This document shows, piece by piece, positions 16,966-24,473 of a stretch of DNA of 64,000 nucleotides. The position numbers were made by a program, and so were the translations under genes. The DNA is from Micromonospora sp. WMMD1102 (GTDB lineage Bacteria; Actinomycetota; Actinomycetes; Mycobacteriales; Micromonosporaceae): NCBI RefSeq assembly GCF_029626265.1, contig NZ_JARUBN010000001.1, positions 310,001-374,000 on the forward strand, written 5' to 3'. Position 1 is the stretch's first letter, and every line of letters starts with the position of its first letter. The notes beneath the pieces were generated by a model that saw only the letters and a list, made by a program, of their open reading frames with translations, searched no databases and was not told the DNA's origin.

Positions 16966-16997
16966 ACCCGGCGGTGGTTCGACAACCGCCGCCGGGT
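16966..16997 (+). terminator. Terminator hairpin after UPF0182 gene
   Basis: ACCCGGCGGTGGTT (16966-16979) pairs with AACCGCCGCCGGGT (16984-16997) over a 4-nt CGAC loop, with one G-U pair. It lies 18 nt after the stop codon. Confidence 0.75.
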
Positions 16998-17012
16998 AGT
17001 CCACCCCCCGTT

Positions 17013-17042
17013 TTGCGGGGCGTGGGTGGTGTGCGCTAGTGT
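17013..17042 (+). promoter_or_regulatory. Probable tRNA-fMet promoter
   Basis: TTGCGG (17013-17018) and TAGTGT (17037-17042) are spaced by 18 nt, and the tRNA begins 12 nt later. Confidence 0.55.
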
Positions 17043-17053
17043 TAACGAGTCGA

Positions 17054-17127
17054 CGCGGGGTGGAGCAGCTCGGTAGCTCGCTGGGCTCATAACCCAGAGG
17101 TCGCAGGTTCAAATCCTGTCCCCGCTA
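17054..17127 (+). tRNA. Initiator tRNA-Met (CAU)
   Basis: The 74-nt cloverleaf begins CGCGGGGTGGAGCAG, has anticodon arm CTGGG-CTCATAA-CCCAG with anticodon CAT, and a T-arm GCAGG-TTCAAAT-CCTGT. Two hallmarks identify the initiator. Position 1:72 is unpaired (C1 against T72), and three consecutive G-C pairs close the anticodon loop. CCA is not encoded. It sits between the UPF0182 gene and the accessory region and is a typical integration target, though I found no repeat of its 3' end elsewhere in the window. Confidence 0.97.
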
Positions 17128-17143
17128 CGAAGAAGTAGCAGTC

Positions 17144-17181
17144 CATGGGTCGGTTCTCGAGAAATCGAGAACCGACCCATG
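17144..17181 (+). terminator. Perfect 17-bp hairpin after tRNA-fMet
   Basis: Two perfectly complementary 17-nt arms (17144-17160 and 17165-17181, starting CATGGGTCGG) flank a GAAA tetraloop. It begins 16 nt after the tRNA and is followed by GTTTGT. This is the strongest intrinsic terminator in the window. Confidence 0.85.
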
Positions 17182-17346
17182 ATCGTTTGTCCGCCGGACG
17201 TGACGTCAGGCCCCGGCAGGTTCGGGACCTGCTGGCCACCCCGGCGCGATGGTCTGGTCGATGTACCATCCTGCCCCCTCCTCCCGAAGCAGGGCCGTTG
17301 CGTAGTTGGTTGAGGGGCTGTTGAGCTGGGGTTTCGGATGGGTTAG

Positions 17347-17484
17347 GGCGAGTTCGCCCGCGCCGTCGCTACGGAGATCGACAGCGTCGACGACGACTCA
17401 TGCCTGATCGTGCATGTGATCAGTCATGGCGCCACTACACGCGACCGCCCGGATTTGCTTGACGTCGTGCCCCGCTGCGGCCGT
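17347..17484 (+). pseudogene. Possible remnant of a caspase-like (peptidase C14 fold) gene
   Basis: A 46-codon open stretch after an in-frame TAG reads GEFARAVATEIDSVDDDS then CLIVHVISHGATTRD and LLDVVPRCG, stopping where the IS701 element begins. The VHVISHG segment resembles the catalytic-His strand of bacterial caspase-like domains, but the catalytic Cys region would lie in the missing part. There is no start and no domain outside this scrap, so it would be a dead fragment cut by the insertion. The other 165 nt between the tRNA terminator and this point (17182-17346) show nothing recognisable. Confidence 0.25.
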
Positions 17485-17488
17485 CTAA

Positions 17489-19081
17489 CTTGATCTTTAA
17501 CCTGTGGGGCGGCGGCATCGACCCCGGCTGATCATGGTGACAGCCCTTGATCGATCATTCCTCTTGTCTAGGGAAGAAGATCGCAACCAAGGGCTGTCTG
17601 GTGGTCAGTGTGCACGATGCCGGGACGAAGGATGAGGTCGGACGGCTGGCGGCGTTCCGGCGCGAGTTCCACGCCTGTCTGACCGCTCGCCGGGATGCGT
17701 TGTTCGAGCTGGCCGACGCGCTGTTGTGCGCAGGCGCGCCGGTGCGGTCTCTGGTCGAGTTGTCGCTGGTGGGTGAGCACCGCCGCGGTCACGGCTCGCT
17801 GTACGCGGCGTTGAACCGCGGCCGGATCGACATCGAGCGGCTGCGGACCGCGGTGGCGGCGGTGCCGCTGCCGCGGGCCGCGGACGGGCGGATCGTTCTG
17901 GCGGTGGACGTGACCTGCTGGCTGCGGCCGGAGGCGCACACCTGCCCGGAGCGGGTGCTGTGCCACACCTACGGGCGCGGCAAGGACACCCACATCGGGG
18001 TGCCGGGCTGGCCGTACTCGTTCGTCACCGCCCTGGAGGCGGGGCGCACCTCGTGGACCGCCCCGTTGGACGCCCGCAGGCTGGCACCCGGCGACGACGC
18101 TGCCACGGTCACCGCCGGCCAGTTGCGGGACGTGGTGCGACGGCTGATCACTGCCGGGCAGTGGCAGCCCGGTGATCCGGACGTGTGGATCGTCGCGGAC
18201 GCCGGATACGACGGACCCCGGCTGGCGTTCCTGCTGGCCGACCTGCCGGTGCAGGTTCTGGTGCGGATGCGTTCCGACCGGGTGCTACGCCGCCCCACGC
18301 CACCCCGACTGCCGGGCACCACCGGCCGCCCACGCAGGCATGGCGGCGAGTTCATCTTCGGTGACCCGGCCAGCTGGGGCGACCCGGACGTCGCCACGAC
18401 CACCGACACCCGTCTCTACGGCACCGCGACCGCCCGGGCCTGGCACCGGCTGCACCCCAGGCTGACCCACCGCACCGCATGGACCGCCCAGCACGGCCCG
18501 CTGCCGATCATCGAGGGCACCGTGATCCTGCTGACCGTCGACCGGCTGCCATCAGGTGCCAACGCGAAACCGGTCTGGCTCTGGTGGTCCCAACCGGCCG
18601 CCACTGACGCCGAGGTCGACCTGCTCTGGCAGGCGTTCCTGCGCCGCTTCGACATCGAGCACACCTTCCGCATGCTCAAGCAAACCCTTGGCTGGACCAG
18701 CCCGAAATTGCGCGATCCGCACGCCGCCGACCGTTGGACCTGGCTCGTGCTGGCCGCCTACACCCAGCTGCGCCTCGCCCGAGGCGCCGTCGGCGACCTG
18801 CGCCGGCCCTGGGAACGCCCAGCGTCGCCCGAGCGACTCACGCCCGCCCGCGTCCGGCGAGGGTTTCGGCACCTGCGCGGCAAAGCCGGCAACCCCGCCC
18901 GCGCGCCGAAACCGTCCCGACCAGGACCCGGCCGACCACCCGGACTACGCAACCGCCACCCGGCAACCCGCCACGACGTCCACATCGTCACCGCCGCCAC
19001 CAGCACAAAACCGAAAGGCTGCACGAAGAAAACGAAGACTTCGAATAACCCGAGGCCACGTCGCACAGGTTAAAGATCAAG
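17489..19081 (+). mobile_element. Complete IS701-family insertion sequence
   Basis: A 1593-bp element bounded by perfect 18-bp inverted repeats, CTTGATCTTTAACCTGTG at 17489-17506 and its reverse complement at 19064-19081. It is flanked by a 4-bp direct repeat CTAA (17485-17488 and 19082-19085). A CTAA duplication fits the YTAR target preference of IS701-type elements. The intact ends, target duplication and single long transposase frame indicate a recent insertion. Its target lies exactly at the left end of the IS5-like element that follows. An 11-bp inverted repeat (GACAGCCCTTG at 17539-17549 and its complement at 17588-17598) precedes the transposase start and could fold to limit translation of read-through mRNA. 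Confidence 0.93.
17601..19073 (+). CDS. IS701-family DDE transposase
   Basis: A 490-residue transposase of the IS4-related DDE superfamily. First aspartate: ILAVDVTCW (about residue 95). Second: IVADAGYDGPRLAFLL (about 195). Glutamate: RRFDIEHTFRMLKQTLGW, which holds the R-x4-E-x5-K spacing of the IS4/IS701 signature (about 350). The C-terminal 60 residues are basic. It fills most of the element and stops 8 bp inside it. Start uncertain: GTG 17601 or 17610, because the further in-frame TTG at 17547 lies within the fold-back arm. Intact, so the element may still be mobile. Confidence 0.92.
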   Translation: MVSVHDAGTKDEVGRLAAFRREFHACLTARRDALFELADALLCAGAPVRSLVELSLVGEHRRGHGSLYAALNRGRIDIERLRTAVAAVPLPRAADGRIVLAVDVTCWLRPEAHTCPERVLCHTYGRGKDTHIGVPGWPYSFVTALEAGRTSWTAPLDARRLAPGDDAATVTAGQLRDVVRRLITAGQWQPGDPDVWIVADAGYDGPRLAFLLADLPVQVLVRMRSDRVLRRPTPPRLPGTTGRPRRHGGEFIFGDPASWGDPDVATTTDTRLYGTATARAWHRLHPRLTHRTAWTAQHGPLPIIEGTVILLTVDRLPSGANAKPVWLWWSQPAATDAEVDLLWQAFLRRFDIEHTFRMLKQTLGWTSPKLRDPHAADRWTWLVLAAYTQLRLARGAVGDLRRPWERPASPERLTPARVRRGFRHLRGKAGNPARAPKPSRPGPGRPPGLRNRHPATRHDVHIVTAATSTKPKGCTKKTKTSNNPRPRRTG

Positions 19082-19959
19082 CTAAGGGATGTCTCGCAAC
19101 GCGGTAGGTGTCCATGTGGATCATGTCAGGGTGCAGGTGATCTCGGTAGCTCGCCCGGAGTGGATCTTCCCGTTCACCGGGCTGCAGCCCGTCCAGTTCC
19201 GCAAGCTGGTCAGGCTGGTCGCCGAGCATGGCGGCGACGCGATCGCGGCCGGCCGGCCGGGCCGGCAGTGGGCTCTCGACCTCGCCGATCGGGTGTTGCT
19301 GGTCGCCGCGTACTGGCGCACGAATCTGACGATGCGGCAGATCGGCCCGCTGTTCGGGGTGTCGCACTCCGCCGCCCACCGAGTCATCGACACCCTCGGC
19401 CCCCTGCTCGCCCTGGCCCCGGCACGCCGACGCCGGGTCGACCAGATCGCCATCGTCGACGGCACCCTGATCCCGACCCGAGACCACCGCCTGGCCGCCC
19501 AGAGCAAGAACTACCGCTACTCCACGAACTTGCATCGCCATCGACGCCCACACCCGCCTCGTGGTCGCCCTCGGCGACCCGCAACCGGGCAACCGCAACG
19601 ACACGATCGTCTACCGCACCAGCGGCATCGACCAGAAGCTGGCCGGACGGCCGGTGATGGCCGACGGCGCCTACCGCGGCAACCCTGAGGTGATCACCCC
19701 GTACCGCAAGCCCGCCGACGGCAGCGTACTACCCGACTGGAAGAAGGATCTGAACAAGCAGCACCGAAGGTCCGAGCCCAGGTCGAACACGCCCTCCCCA
19801 GGATGAAGACCTCCAAGATCCTGCGCGACTACCGCCGCGCCGCCCGCACATTGACCGATACCGCTTCCGGTATCGCCCATCTCCACAACATCACCCTGGC
19901 GGGATGACACCAGCACCGTTGCCGGGCAATCCTTCACCGAGTTACGAGACGTCCTTTAG
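19082..19959 (+). mobile_element. Decayed IS5-family element (IS427-like ends)
   Basis: Left end CTAAGGGATGTCTCGCAAC (19082-19100) and right end GTTACGAGACGTCCTTTAG (19941-19959) are inverted repeats matching at 16 of 19 positions. The element is about 0.88 kb and holds a frameshifted transposase. The IS701 copy inserted into the CTAA that spans this left junction. The outer TA on both sides may be its 2-bp target duplication (inference). Its right end lies 5 bp before the -10-like box of the truncated dipeptidase gene. Confidence 0.8.
19089..19907 (+). pseudogene. IS5-family transposase, two frameshifts
   Basis: Three frame segments together give a near-complete DDE_Tnp_4-type transposase: ARPEWIFPFTGLQPVQF then WALDLADRVLLVAAYWRTNLT, AIVDGTLIPTRD, then AIDAHTRLVVALGDPQPGNRND and VMADGAYRGNP, then VEHALPRMKTSKILRDYRR to a TGA at 19905-19907. 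Frame breaks lie near 19535 (about 2 bases missing after TTGCA) and near 19767 (one base missing after CACCG). The DG, DG and E-containing segments are all still visible, so decay is recent. Programmed frameshifting is unlikely because neither site has a slippery heptamer. Confidence 0.85.
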
Positions 19960-19976
19960 GGTCGTAGGGTAGCGCC

Positions 19977-20288
19977 GTGACGGGTCGTACCGGTGTCGAA
20001 CGCATGCGGGCGCTGCTTGCAGCGGCGCCAGTCTTCGACGGGCACAGCGATCTGCTGTGTACGTTACGCCGCCGGGCGGATTTGCCCCGGCTGAGGGCCG
20101 GCGGAATCGGCGCCCAGTTCTGGTTGGTTTTCGTGCCGTGTTCGTTTACCGGTGACGCCGCGGTCACGGCAACCTTGGAGCAGATCAACGCGGTGTACCG
20201 GATGATGCGGCGCTACCCCGACGACCTGGCGATGGCGACGACGGCGGCGCAGGTCGACCGGGCGGTCGCCGCTGGCCGGGTCGCGTCT
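19977..20288 (+). pseudogene. N-terminal fragment of a membrane dipeptidase (peptidase M19)
   Basis: About 104 codons from GTG 19977 resemble the start of M19 dipeptidases: LLAAAPVFDGHSDLL with the zinc H-x-D, then LPRLRAGGIGAQFWLVFVPC, and YPDDLAMATTAAQVDRAVAAGR. Similarity stops after RVAS, where family members continue with the GMEGGH metal segment. Roughly 20 residues between DGHSDLL and LPRLR also seem missing. The frame then continues with unrelated sequence. A TAGGGT box (19965-19970) sits 6 nt before the GTG, but the IS5-like element ends just upstream, so any -35 is lost. Probably a native gene broken by rearrangement. Confidence 0.75.
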
Positions 20289-20448
20289 CCCGCGCAGGAA
20301 GCTCTCCCGACAGACTCGGCGACTGCCCTACCAAGCCAAGCTACTTTGCCGACCATAACGCCCATCACGGCACGAGCGACCCAGATGGTAGATCCTTCTG
20401 TGTATCGTTGGCTCCTGTGTGTTGATCTCAAGGTTCGGGGAGGGGCCG

Positions 20449-21144
20449 ATGAGTTCCGGAATGGTCGTTCTGCTATTAATTGTCGTCGCCTTCGCTGGTG
20501 CGTTGGCGATATTGATCCCGATCAGGCTAGGTAAGCGCCAGAAACTTCAAGACACAGCCGCCGTATTATCGGAATTCGCCATGCGTAACGGGATGCGCTT
20601 TGGTCGCTTCGAGCCGAACCTACCCGGCAGAGCGCCTGACATCAACGACATTGTCGGCGACCCGATGATTTACGTGGACTTCCAGATTGACGGAGCCATG
20701 CGCGGCGTGCCGTTTCAGGCATTCCAGGTGCGACGTCCGGCGCCTCGGCAGCACGCTGTCACCTTCGAAGTCTCGACACGCACCCCCGAGTACACCGTGG
20801 TGTTGGTGCCGCGCCCTGTAGCTGGTCCGCCGCTGCGCCTTGCCCCACAGCGGCTCTCTTGGGCCACCGCATTCCGCCGAGACATCCAGATCGGGGACCC
20901 GCAATTCGATGCGACCTTCCACGTCAGCACCGATACTCCGGCTTTTGCGCAATTCCTGCTACGTCCACCGCTGATCCATTGGCTTGCGGCCGATCCACGA
21001 GCATCTCAGGCCATTATCGTATTCGAGCCTTCCGACTTGATGGCGGTCGTGCGGGGGCCGCTCACGCCTGACAGCGCCATGACACTGGCAGATCTGATGA
21101 CCGACCTTCATCAGCGCATCCCATGGAGGTCCCTCACGCACTGA
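20449..21144 (+). CDS. Hypothetical membrane-anchored protein
   Basis: A 231-residue protein with one strong N-terminal membrane segment (residues 4-24, MVVLLLIVVAFAGALAILIP) followed by a basic stop-transfer (RLGKRQK), so the C-terminal domain is cytoplasmic. That domain begins LSEFAMRNGMRFGRF, which recalls DUF3137-type membrane proteins. It also contains PAPRQHAVTFEVSTRTPEY and ends LADLMTDLHQRIPWRS. GGGGAGGGG precedes ATG 20449. Codon use here is less GC-biased than in neighbours (for example TTAATT, GGCGATATTG), consistent with acquired DNA. No function can be assigned; intact despite the debris around it. Confidence 0.6.
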   Translation: MSSGMVVLLLIVVAFAGALAILIPIRLGKRQKLQDTAAVLSEFAMRNGMRFGRFEPNLPGRAPDINDIVGDPMIYVDFQIDGAMRGVPFQAFQVRRPAPRQHAVTFEVSTRTPEYTVVLVPRPVAGPPLRLAPQRLSWATAFRRDIQIGDPQFDATFHVSTDTPAFAQFLLRPPLIHWLAADPRASQAIIVFEPSDLMAVVRGPLTPDSAMTLADLMTDLHQRIPWRSLTH

Positions 21145-21159
21145 CAACCGCAAGCGCAC

Positions 21160-21490
21160 GCCCGGGTCATGCGCCGTATCGGCCTGCAAGGGCTGCGGCT
21201 GGGCCGCCGACACCGCACCACGATCCCGGACCCGGCCGCGGCCAAGGCCCCGGACCTCATCGGCCGGGACTTCACCGCCGGGGCCCCGAACCAGCGCTAC
21301 GTCGGCGACATCACCTACCTGCCCGTGGGCGAGCGCGGGTTCCTCTACCTCGCGACCGTGCTGCGATCGAGGCCGCTGGTCGGGTACGCCATCGCCGACC
21401 ACATGCGCGCCGACCTCGTCGTTGACGCCCTGACCGCCGCGCGGCGAACCAGGGGCAGCCTGGACGGTGCGGTCTTCCATTCCGACCACG
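21160..21490 (+). pseudogene. IS3-family transposase orfB fragment
   Basis: The frame reads VMRRIGLQGLRL, then TIPDPAAAKAPDLIGRDFTA and PNQRYVGDITYLPVGERGFLYLATV, GYAIADHMRADLVVDAL and FHSDHGG. This is the HTH_21 end plus the first half of an rve integrase core, with the first catalytic D (GDIT) and second (HSDHG). The N-terminal part, the usual VIDLASR segment (altered to LRSRP) and everything after the second Asp, including the catalytic Glu, are missing. No inverted repeats found at its edges. Confidence 0.8.
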
Positions 21491-21849
21491 GCGGGGAAGG
21501 CGGATTCCAGTGTCGTCGCAACACCCTGATCGAGGGTGTGCCATGGGAAGACCTGGGGGCTGGACGACAGCGGTGACGGGCAGGCCGCCGATGCGGTCGC
21601 CGCGACGTCCGGGCGTGAACGAGCCGCCCGGCCCCTCCTCCCGAAGGGAGGGGGCCGGGTGGGGCAGGGGCACCGTGACTCACGCGTATGTCACGCGTGA
21701 CACGGCGGCCCGGGCAGGCGGGTGAACCCTTGCTCACGGTTCTGACTCGGGGGCGGCCGGACGCCACGCGTCGGTAGGGCTGGGTGCCTTCTACACGGCC
21801 AGTGCCGCCGCGAGGGCTGCGGGTGAGGGCGCTGGTGGGGCTGACAGGG
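21491..21849. other. Non-coding stretch with two fold-back sequences
   Basis: No convincing gene. A GC-rich hairpin lies at about 21627-21660 (CCCGGCCCC...GGGGGCCGGG around CTCCCGAAGGGAG). A perfect 12-bp palindrome GTCACGCGTGAC lies at 21690-21701, preceded by a partial copy TGACTCACGCGTA. These could be a terminator and an operator left from deleted genes; neither has a clear gene attached. Confidence 0.4.
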
Positions 21850-21856
21850 CCAGGGC

Positions 21857-22192
21857 GTGATCGCACGGCGGTGGACGTACCCGAGGTGGCGGGGTCGCCC
21901 ACCGGTCACGGCCGAGGTGCGCCGGTTGGTGCTGCGGCTGGCTCGGGACAACCCGACCTGGGGATGTCGGCACATCCAGGGAAAGTTGGCCAACCTGGGT
22001 CACCGGCTGGCAGCCAGCACGGTCTGGGTGAGCCTGAACAGGGCGCGGTGCCGGTCCGGCACCGCGACGGATGGGACCGACATGGAGCGAGTCCCCCCAC
22101 CGCAGAGGCCAAAAGGCATCCTGTCCTGCGACTTCCTGCACGTCGATACCATCGGCCTGACCCGCATCTACGTCTTGTTTCTCATGGAGATT
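21857..22192 (+). pseudogene. Integrase-core transposase fragment (rve family)
   Basis: The frame reads IARRWTYPRWRGRPPVTAEV, LVLRLARDNPTWGCRHIQGKL, HRLAASTVW, then KGILSCDFLHVDTIGLTRIYVLFLMEIA, where similarity ends. This is the common actinobacterial rve transposase with the first catalytic Asp in DFLHVDT. Both ends are missing and the middle (RCRSGTATDGTD) is garbled. The following 158 nt up to the lipoprotein gene are not recognisable. Confidence 0.75.
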
Positions 22193-22350
22193 GCTCCGCC
22201 CGCCGGTACGGCGAGCAGATCACCACCTCCGGCCGTCGCCGTGCAGGCAGCACCGCCAGACGCCGCCCGACCGCGCGCCTGCGCCTCGTCCAACACCACC
22301 TCGTCACCACCGACAGCCGACCGGGCGGGGACCGATTCTGGCCAGCGTTG

Positions 22351-23109
22351 TTACCGCAGTAGGCCGAGCGCCTCGGGCAGCAGATCCTCCACAGCGGGCT
22401 GTAGCCGAGACTCCGCAACGGCTTTCGTGACAAGCTGCAGACCACGCGGCAACGTCGGATCAGTGGTGAGGTCGGCGCCGCTGAACTCGACGGTGACCAC
22501 GGCATTGGCAATCCGGACCGCGGATTGCACTTCGCCGCTCGTACCCGTCGCCGACCGTCGCGTCGCGTAGACGTAGTAGCCGTCGTCGGCAGATACCGTC
22601 GGCTTGCCCTCACGTACGACGGTGATGTCCTTGTGCTCCCACAAGCCGTCGTGCCCCTGCGTGTACACCGTCTGGGCGACTACGGGCGCGCTCTCCCGCT
22701 CGGGTTGTATCACCGCGTACGCGACCCGCATGGTCCACTGGTTGGGGCGGCCGCGTGGCCCTTTCGTCGGGTTTGCCACCACCCACTCGCACGTGACAAG
22801 GTCGTAGATCACCAACGGGTCCTTCGTCGTGGCGGAATCCCTTGCGAACTGCGTCGTCGATCGTGGGGTCGCGTCGGTCATGCCAAGCCGCTTGGCCAGC
22901 TCCGGCGAAGCCGCGGCGCATGGGTCGGCCGGTTGCTGGTATACCACTCTCCCTGGCGTGGTGGTGGTCGCTTCGGAGTTGGCGGGTCCATCATTACGGA
23001 ACGGGCTGACTCCACAACCAACAGTAGCGATAGTGGCGGTGGCGAACGCCGTCACGACGAACGCCCGGTTAAGGCGCTCGGGCCGCGGCTTACGACTCAC
23101 CCCTGGCAT
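22351..23109 (-). CDS. Putative lipoprotein, DUF3558-like
   Basis: A 252-residue exported protein. The signal sequence (RLNRAFVVTAFATATIATVGC) ends in a lipobox-like A-T-V-G-C32, so it is probably lipid-anchored. The mature part has a Thr-rich linker (SEATTTTPG), then DPCAAASPELAKRLGM and LVTCEWVVANP. The paired cysteines DPC...CEW and spacing are typical of DUF3558/DUF3558-like actinobacterial lipoproteins. ATG 23109 is preceded by GGGGGAG at 8 nt; another start at 23118 is possible. It sits alone in the accessory region with no partner. Function unknown. Confidence 0.6.
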   Translation of the reverse strand: MPGVSRKPRPERLNRAFVVTAFATATIATVGCGVSPFRNDGPANSEATTTTPGRVVYQQPADPCAAASPELAKRLGMTDATPRSTTQFARDSATTKDPLVIYDLVTCEWVVANPTKGPRGRPNQWTMRVAYAVIQPERESAPVVAQTVYTQGHDGLWEHKDITVVREGKPTVSADDGYYVYATRRSATGTSGEVQSAVRIANAVVTVEFSGADLTTDPTLPRGLQLVTKAVAESRLQPAVEDLLPEALGLLR

Positions 23110-23148
23110 GTCCAGCACTCCCCCGTTCCCCGATCGGAACCGCTAATG

Positions 23149-23364
23149 CTAACGGCGTCGTGGCGGGCCCGGCCACACCTGAAACTGCGTCCGATGGGAC
23201 GTGAACCCGAGACGAAGCCGCCGTGGGCAGGGCTTCCAGGTCGGCAAGGCCCTCAATAGGCCGCCGAAGGCGCGCGGGTCGACCGCCACCGCGAGCAGGA
23301 ACGCGACCGGTAACCACCGGATGCCCGGCCGGGCCGAGAACCATAGCAAGGTGTCCTGGTCCAT
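23149..23364 (-). CDS. Doubtful small ORF, possible gene remnant
   Basis: A 71-codon ORF starting MDQDTLLWFSARPGIRWLPV with a short hydrophobic stretch (LPVAFLLAVAV) and then Arg/Pro-rich sequence. It lies between the lipoprotein gene and the IS5 element. It has no recognised family and a weak ribosome site. It may be the first part of a membrane protein truncated by rearrangement. Confidence 0.15.
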   Translation of the reverse strand: MDQDTLLWFSARPGIRWLPVAFLLAVAVDPRAFGGLLRALPTWKPCPRRLRLGFTSHRTQFQVWPGPPRRR

Positions 23365-23469
23365 CGCCGTCGTCCGTGCCGGGCCTGTGCCGTTCGTAAA
23401 CCCGGTTCTGGCTACGCTGCCTGCGAGTGTTCGCCGAACGTCCGGAACACTCAGACGTGCAGAATGAAG

Positions 23470-24452
23470 TGATCTCAGCGACTTTTCGGTAGGTATTCGT
23501 ACTCGAAGTGGGTCAGGTGTAGCGCGGTGGCGGCGATGTCGCCGATTCGGCGTGGGCTGACGGTCGTGTGGCGTAGCGTCTTCCAGCGTCCGACCAGGAT
23601 GGCGAAGCCGCGTTCGCCTTGCCAGCGTAGGCCGCGGAGCAGTCGGTTGTAGGCGCGGTTGTGGGGTGCGAGCCGGCTACCGTCGGTGGGCTGCTTGATC
23701 GGGGTCTTGATGCCGTGGCCTGCGCTTTCATAGCCGGAGTCGGCCAGGGCCGGCAGGTCGAGGTCCGCGGCGGACCAGTTCAGTGCGGCGGTGATTCCGA
23801 GTTCGCGGGCGCAGCTGGTGTCGTGCAGGTGCCCGGGCATCGCTGCGGAGGTCCAGATCGGCAGCCCGCCCGGGCGCATGACAGCCTGGATGTTCGCGCC
23901 GAAGTCGCGGTGCTTCCCGGAGTACCAGGCGTCGATCGTTTCGCCCTTGACCGACAGGGTGGTTTCGGTGAGCCGGTCGCAGTCGAACAGTTTTCCGTCG
24001 AGGATCACGTGGGACCAGCCGTCGGCGGCGGCCCGGTGCAGGGCGGTGTGTGGGTCGGTCGCCTGGGCGGCGAGGACCGTGATGCCTTCGTCGCGGTAGC
24101 GGTAGGCGGTCGCTCGGGAGATGCCGAAGCCGGCTGCCAGCAGGGTCATGTCCTCGGCCTTGCGGAACCAGACGAGCACCATCAGGGCTTGGTGGAAGCA
24201 GGTCATCGCCCGGGTGTCACGGCGGGTGCCGCGGGCACGGCGTTGTACGTACAGGAGCCGCGCGAGGTACTGCACGAGTTCCCTCGGGACGTCGACCGTG
24301 GCACGATATGCGATTATGCGTGGTCCTCACCGTGTAGGTGATCTTGTGGTGAGAACTACCTACCGAGGACCTCACGTCCGCTTCCAGCACCGTCCGATCT
24401 CGCCGCATTCATCCGTGTCGCACCAATCAACACGTTCGCGTCGCTGAGATCA
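23470..24452 (-). mobile_element. IS5-family insertion sequence (ISL2-like)
   Basis: A 983-bp element with perfect 13-bp inverted repeats TGATCTCAGCGAC (23470-23482) and GTCGCTGAGATCA (24440-24452). No direct repeat is visible outside them (AAG left, GCT right), so the flanks may have been rearranged after insertion. The transposase fills the minus strand. The right end lies 21 nt before the methionyl-tRNA synthetase start, so the element forms or replaces that gene's upstream region. Confidence 0.82.
23475..24275 (-). CDS. IS5-family transposase
   Basis: A 266-residue DDE_Tnp_4 transposase. HTH segment: LAAGFGISRATAYRYRDEGI. First Asp: VILDGKLFDCDRL, then WYSGKHRDFGANIQ. Second: LPALADSGYESAG. 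Basic KTPIKQP and NRLLRGLRWQGERGFAILVGRW carry the Glu. The frame is also open upstream with family-like residues (IAYRATVDVPREL) but begins at ATA 24317, where relatives have ATG (MITYR...). So the natural start may be mutated, leaving GTG 24275. If so, the enzyme would lack about 14 N-terminal residues. Confidence 0.85.
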   Translation of the reverse strand: MQYLARLLYVQRRARGTRRDTRAMTCFHQALMVLVWFRKAEDMTLLAAGFGISRATAYRYRDEGITVLAAQATDPHTALHRAAADGWSHVILDGKLFDCDRLTETTLSVKGETIDAWYSGKHRDFGANIQAVMRPGGLPIWTSAAMPGHLHDTSCARELGITAALNWSAADLDLPALADSGYESAGHGIKTPIKQPTDGSRLAPHNRAYNRLLRGLRWQGERGFAILVGRWKTLRHTTVSPRRIGDIAATALHLTHFEYEYLPKSR

Positions 24453-24473
24453 GCTCAATCCCCGGGGGAGATC

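Noticed and set aside
19535..19770. Programmed frameshifting in the IS5-like transposase
   Set aside because: Two separate breaks, no slippery heptamer, and the missing bases look like simple deletions; decay is simpler.
17100..24473. attL/attR pair derived from the tRNA-fMet 3' end
   Set aside because: The only partial match (GTGCCCCGCTGC near 17468) is too short, and no integrase is present.
24440..24473. T-box or other riboswitch before the MetRS gene
   Set aside because: An IS5 end lies 21 nt upstream, which leaves no room for a leader RNA.
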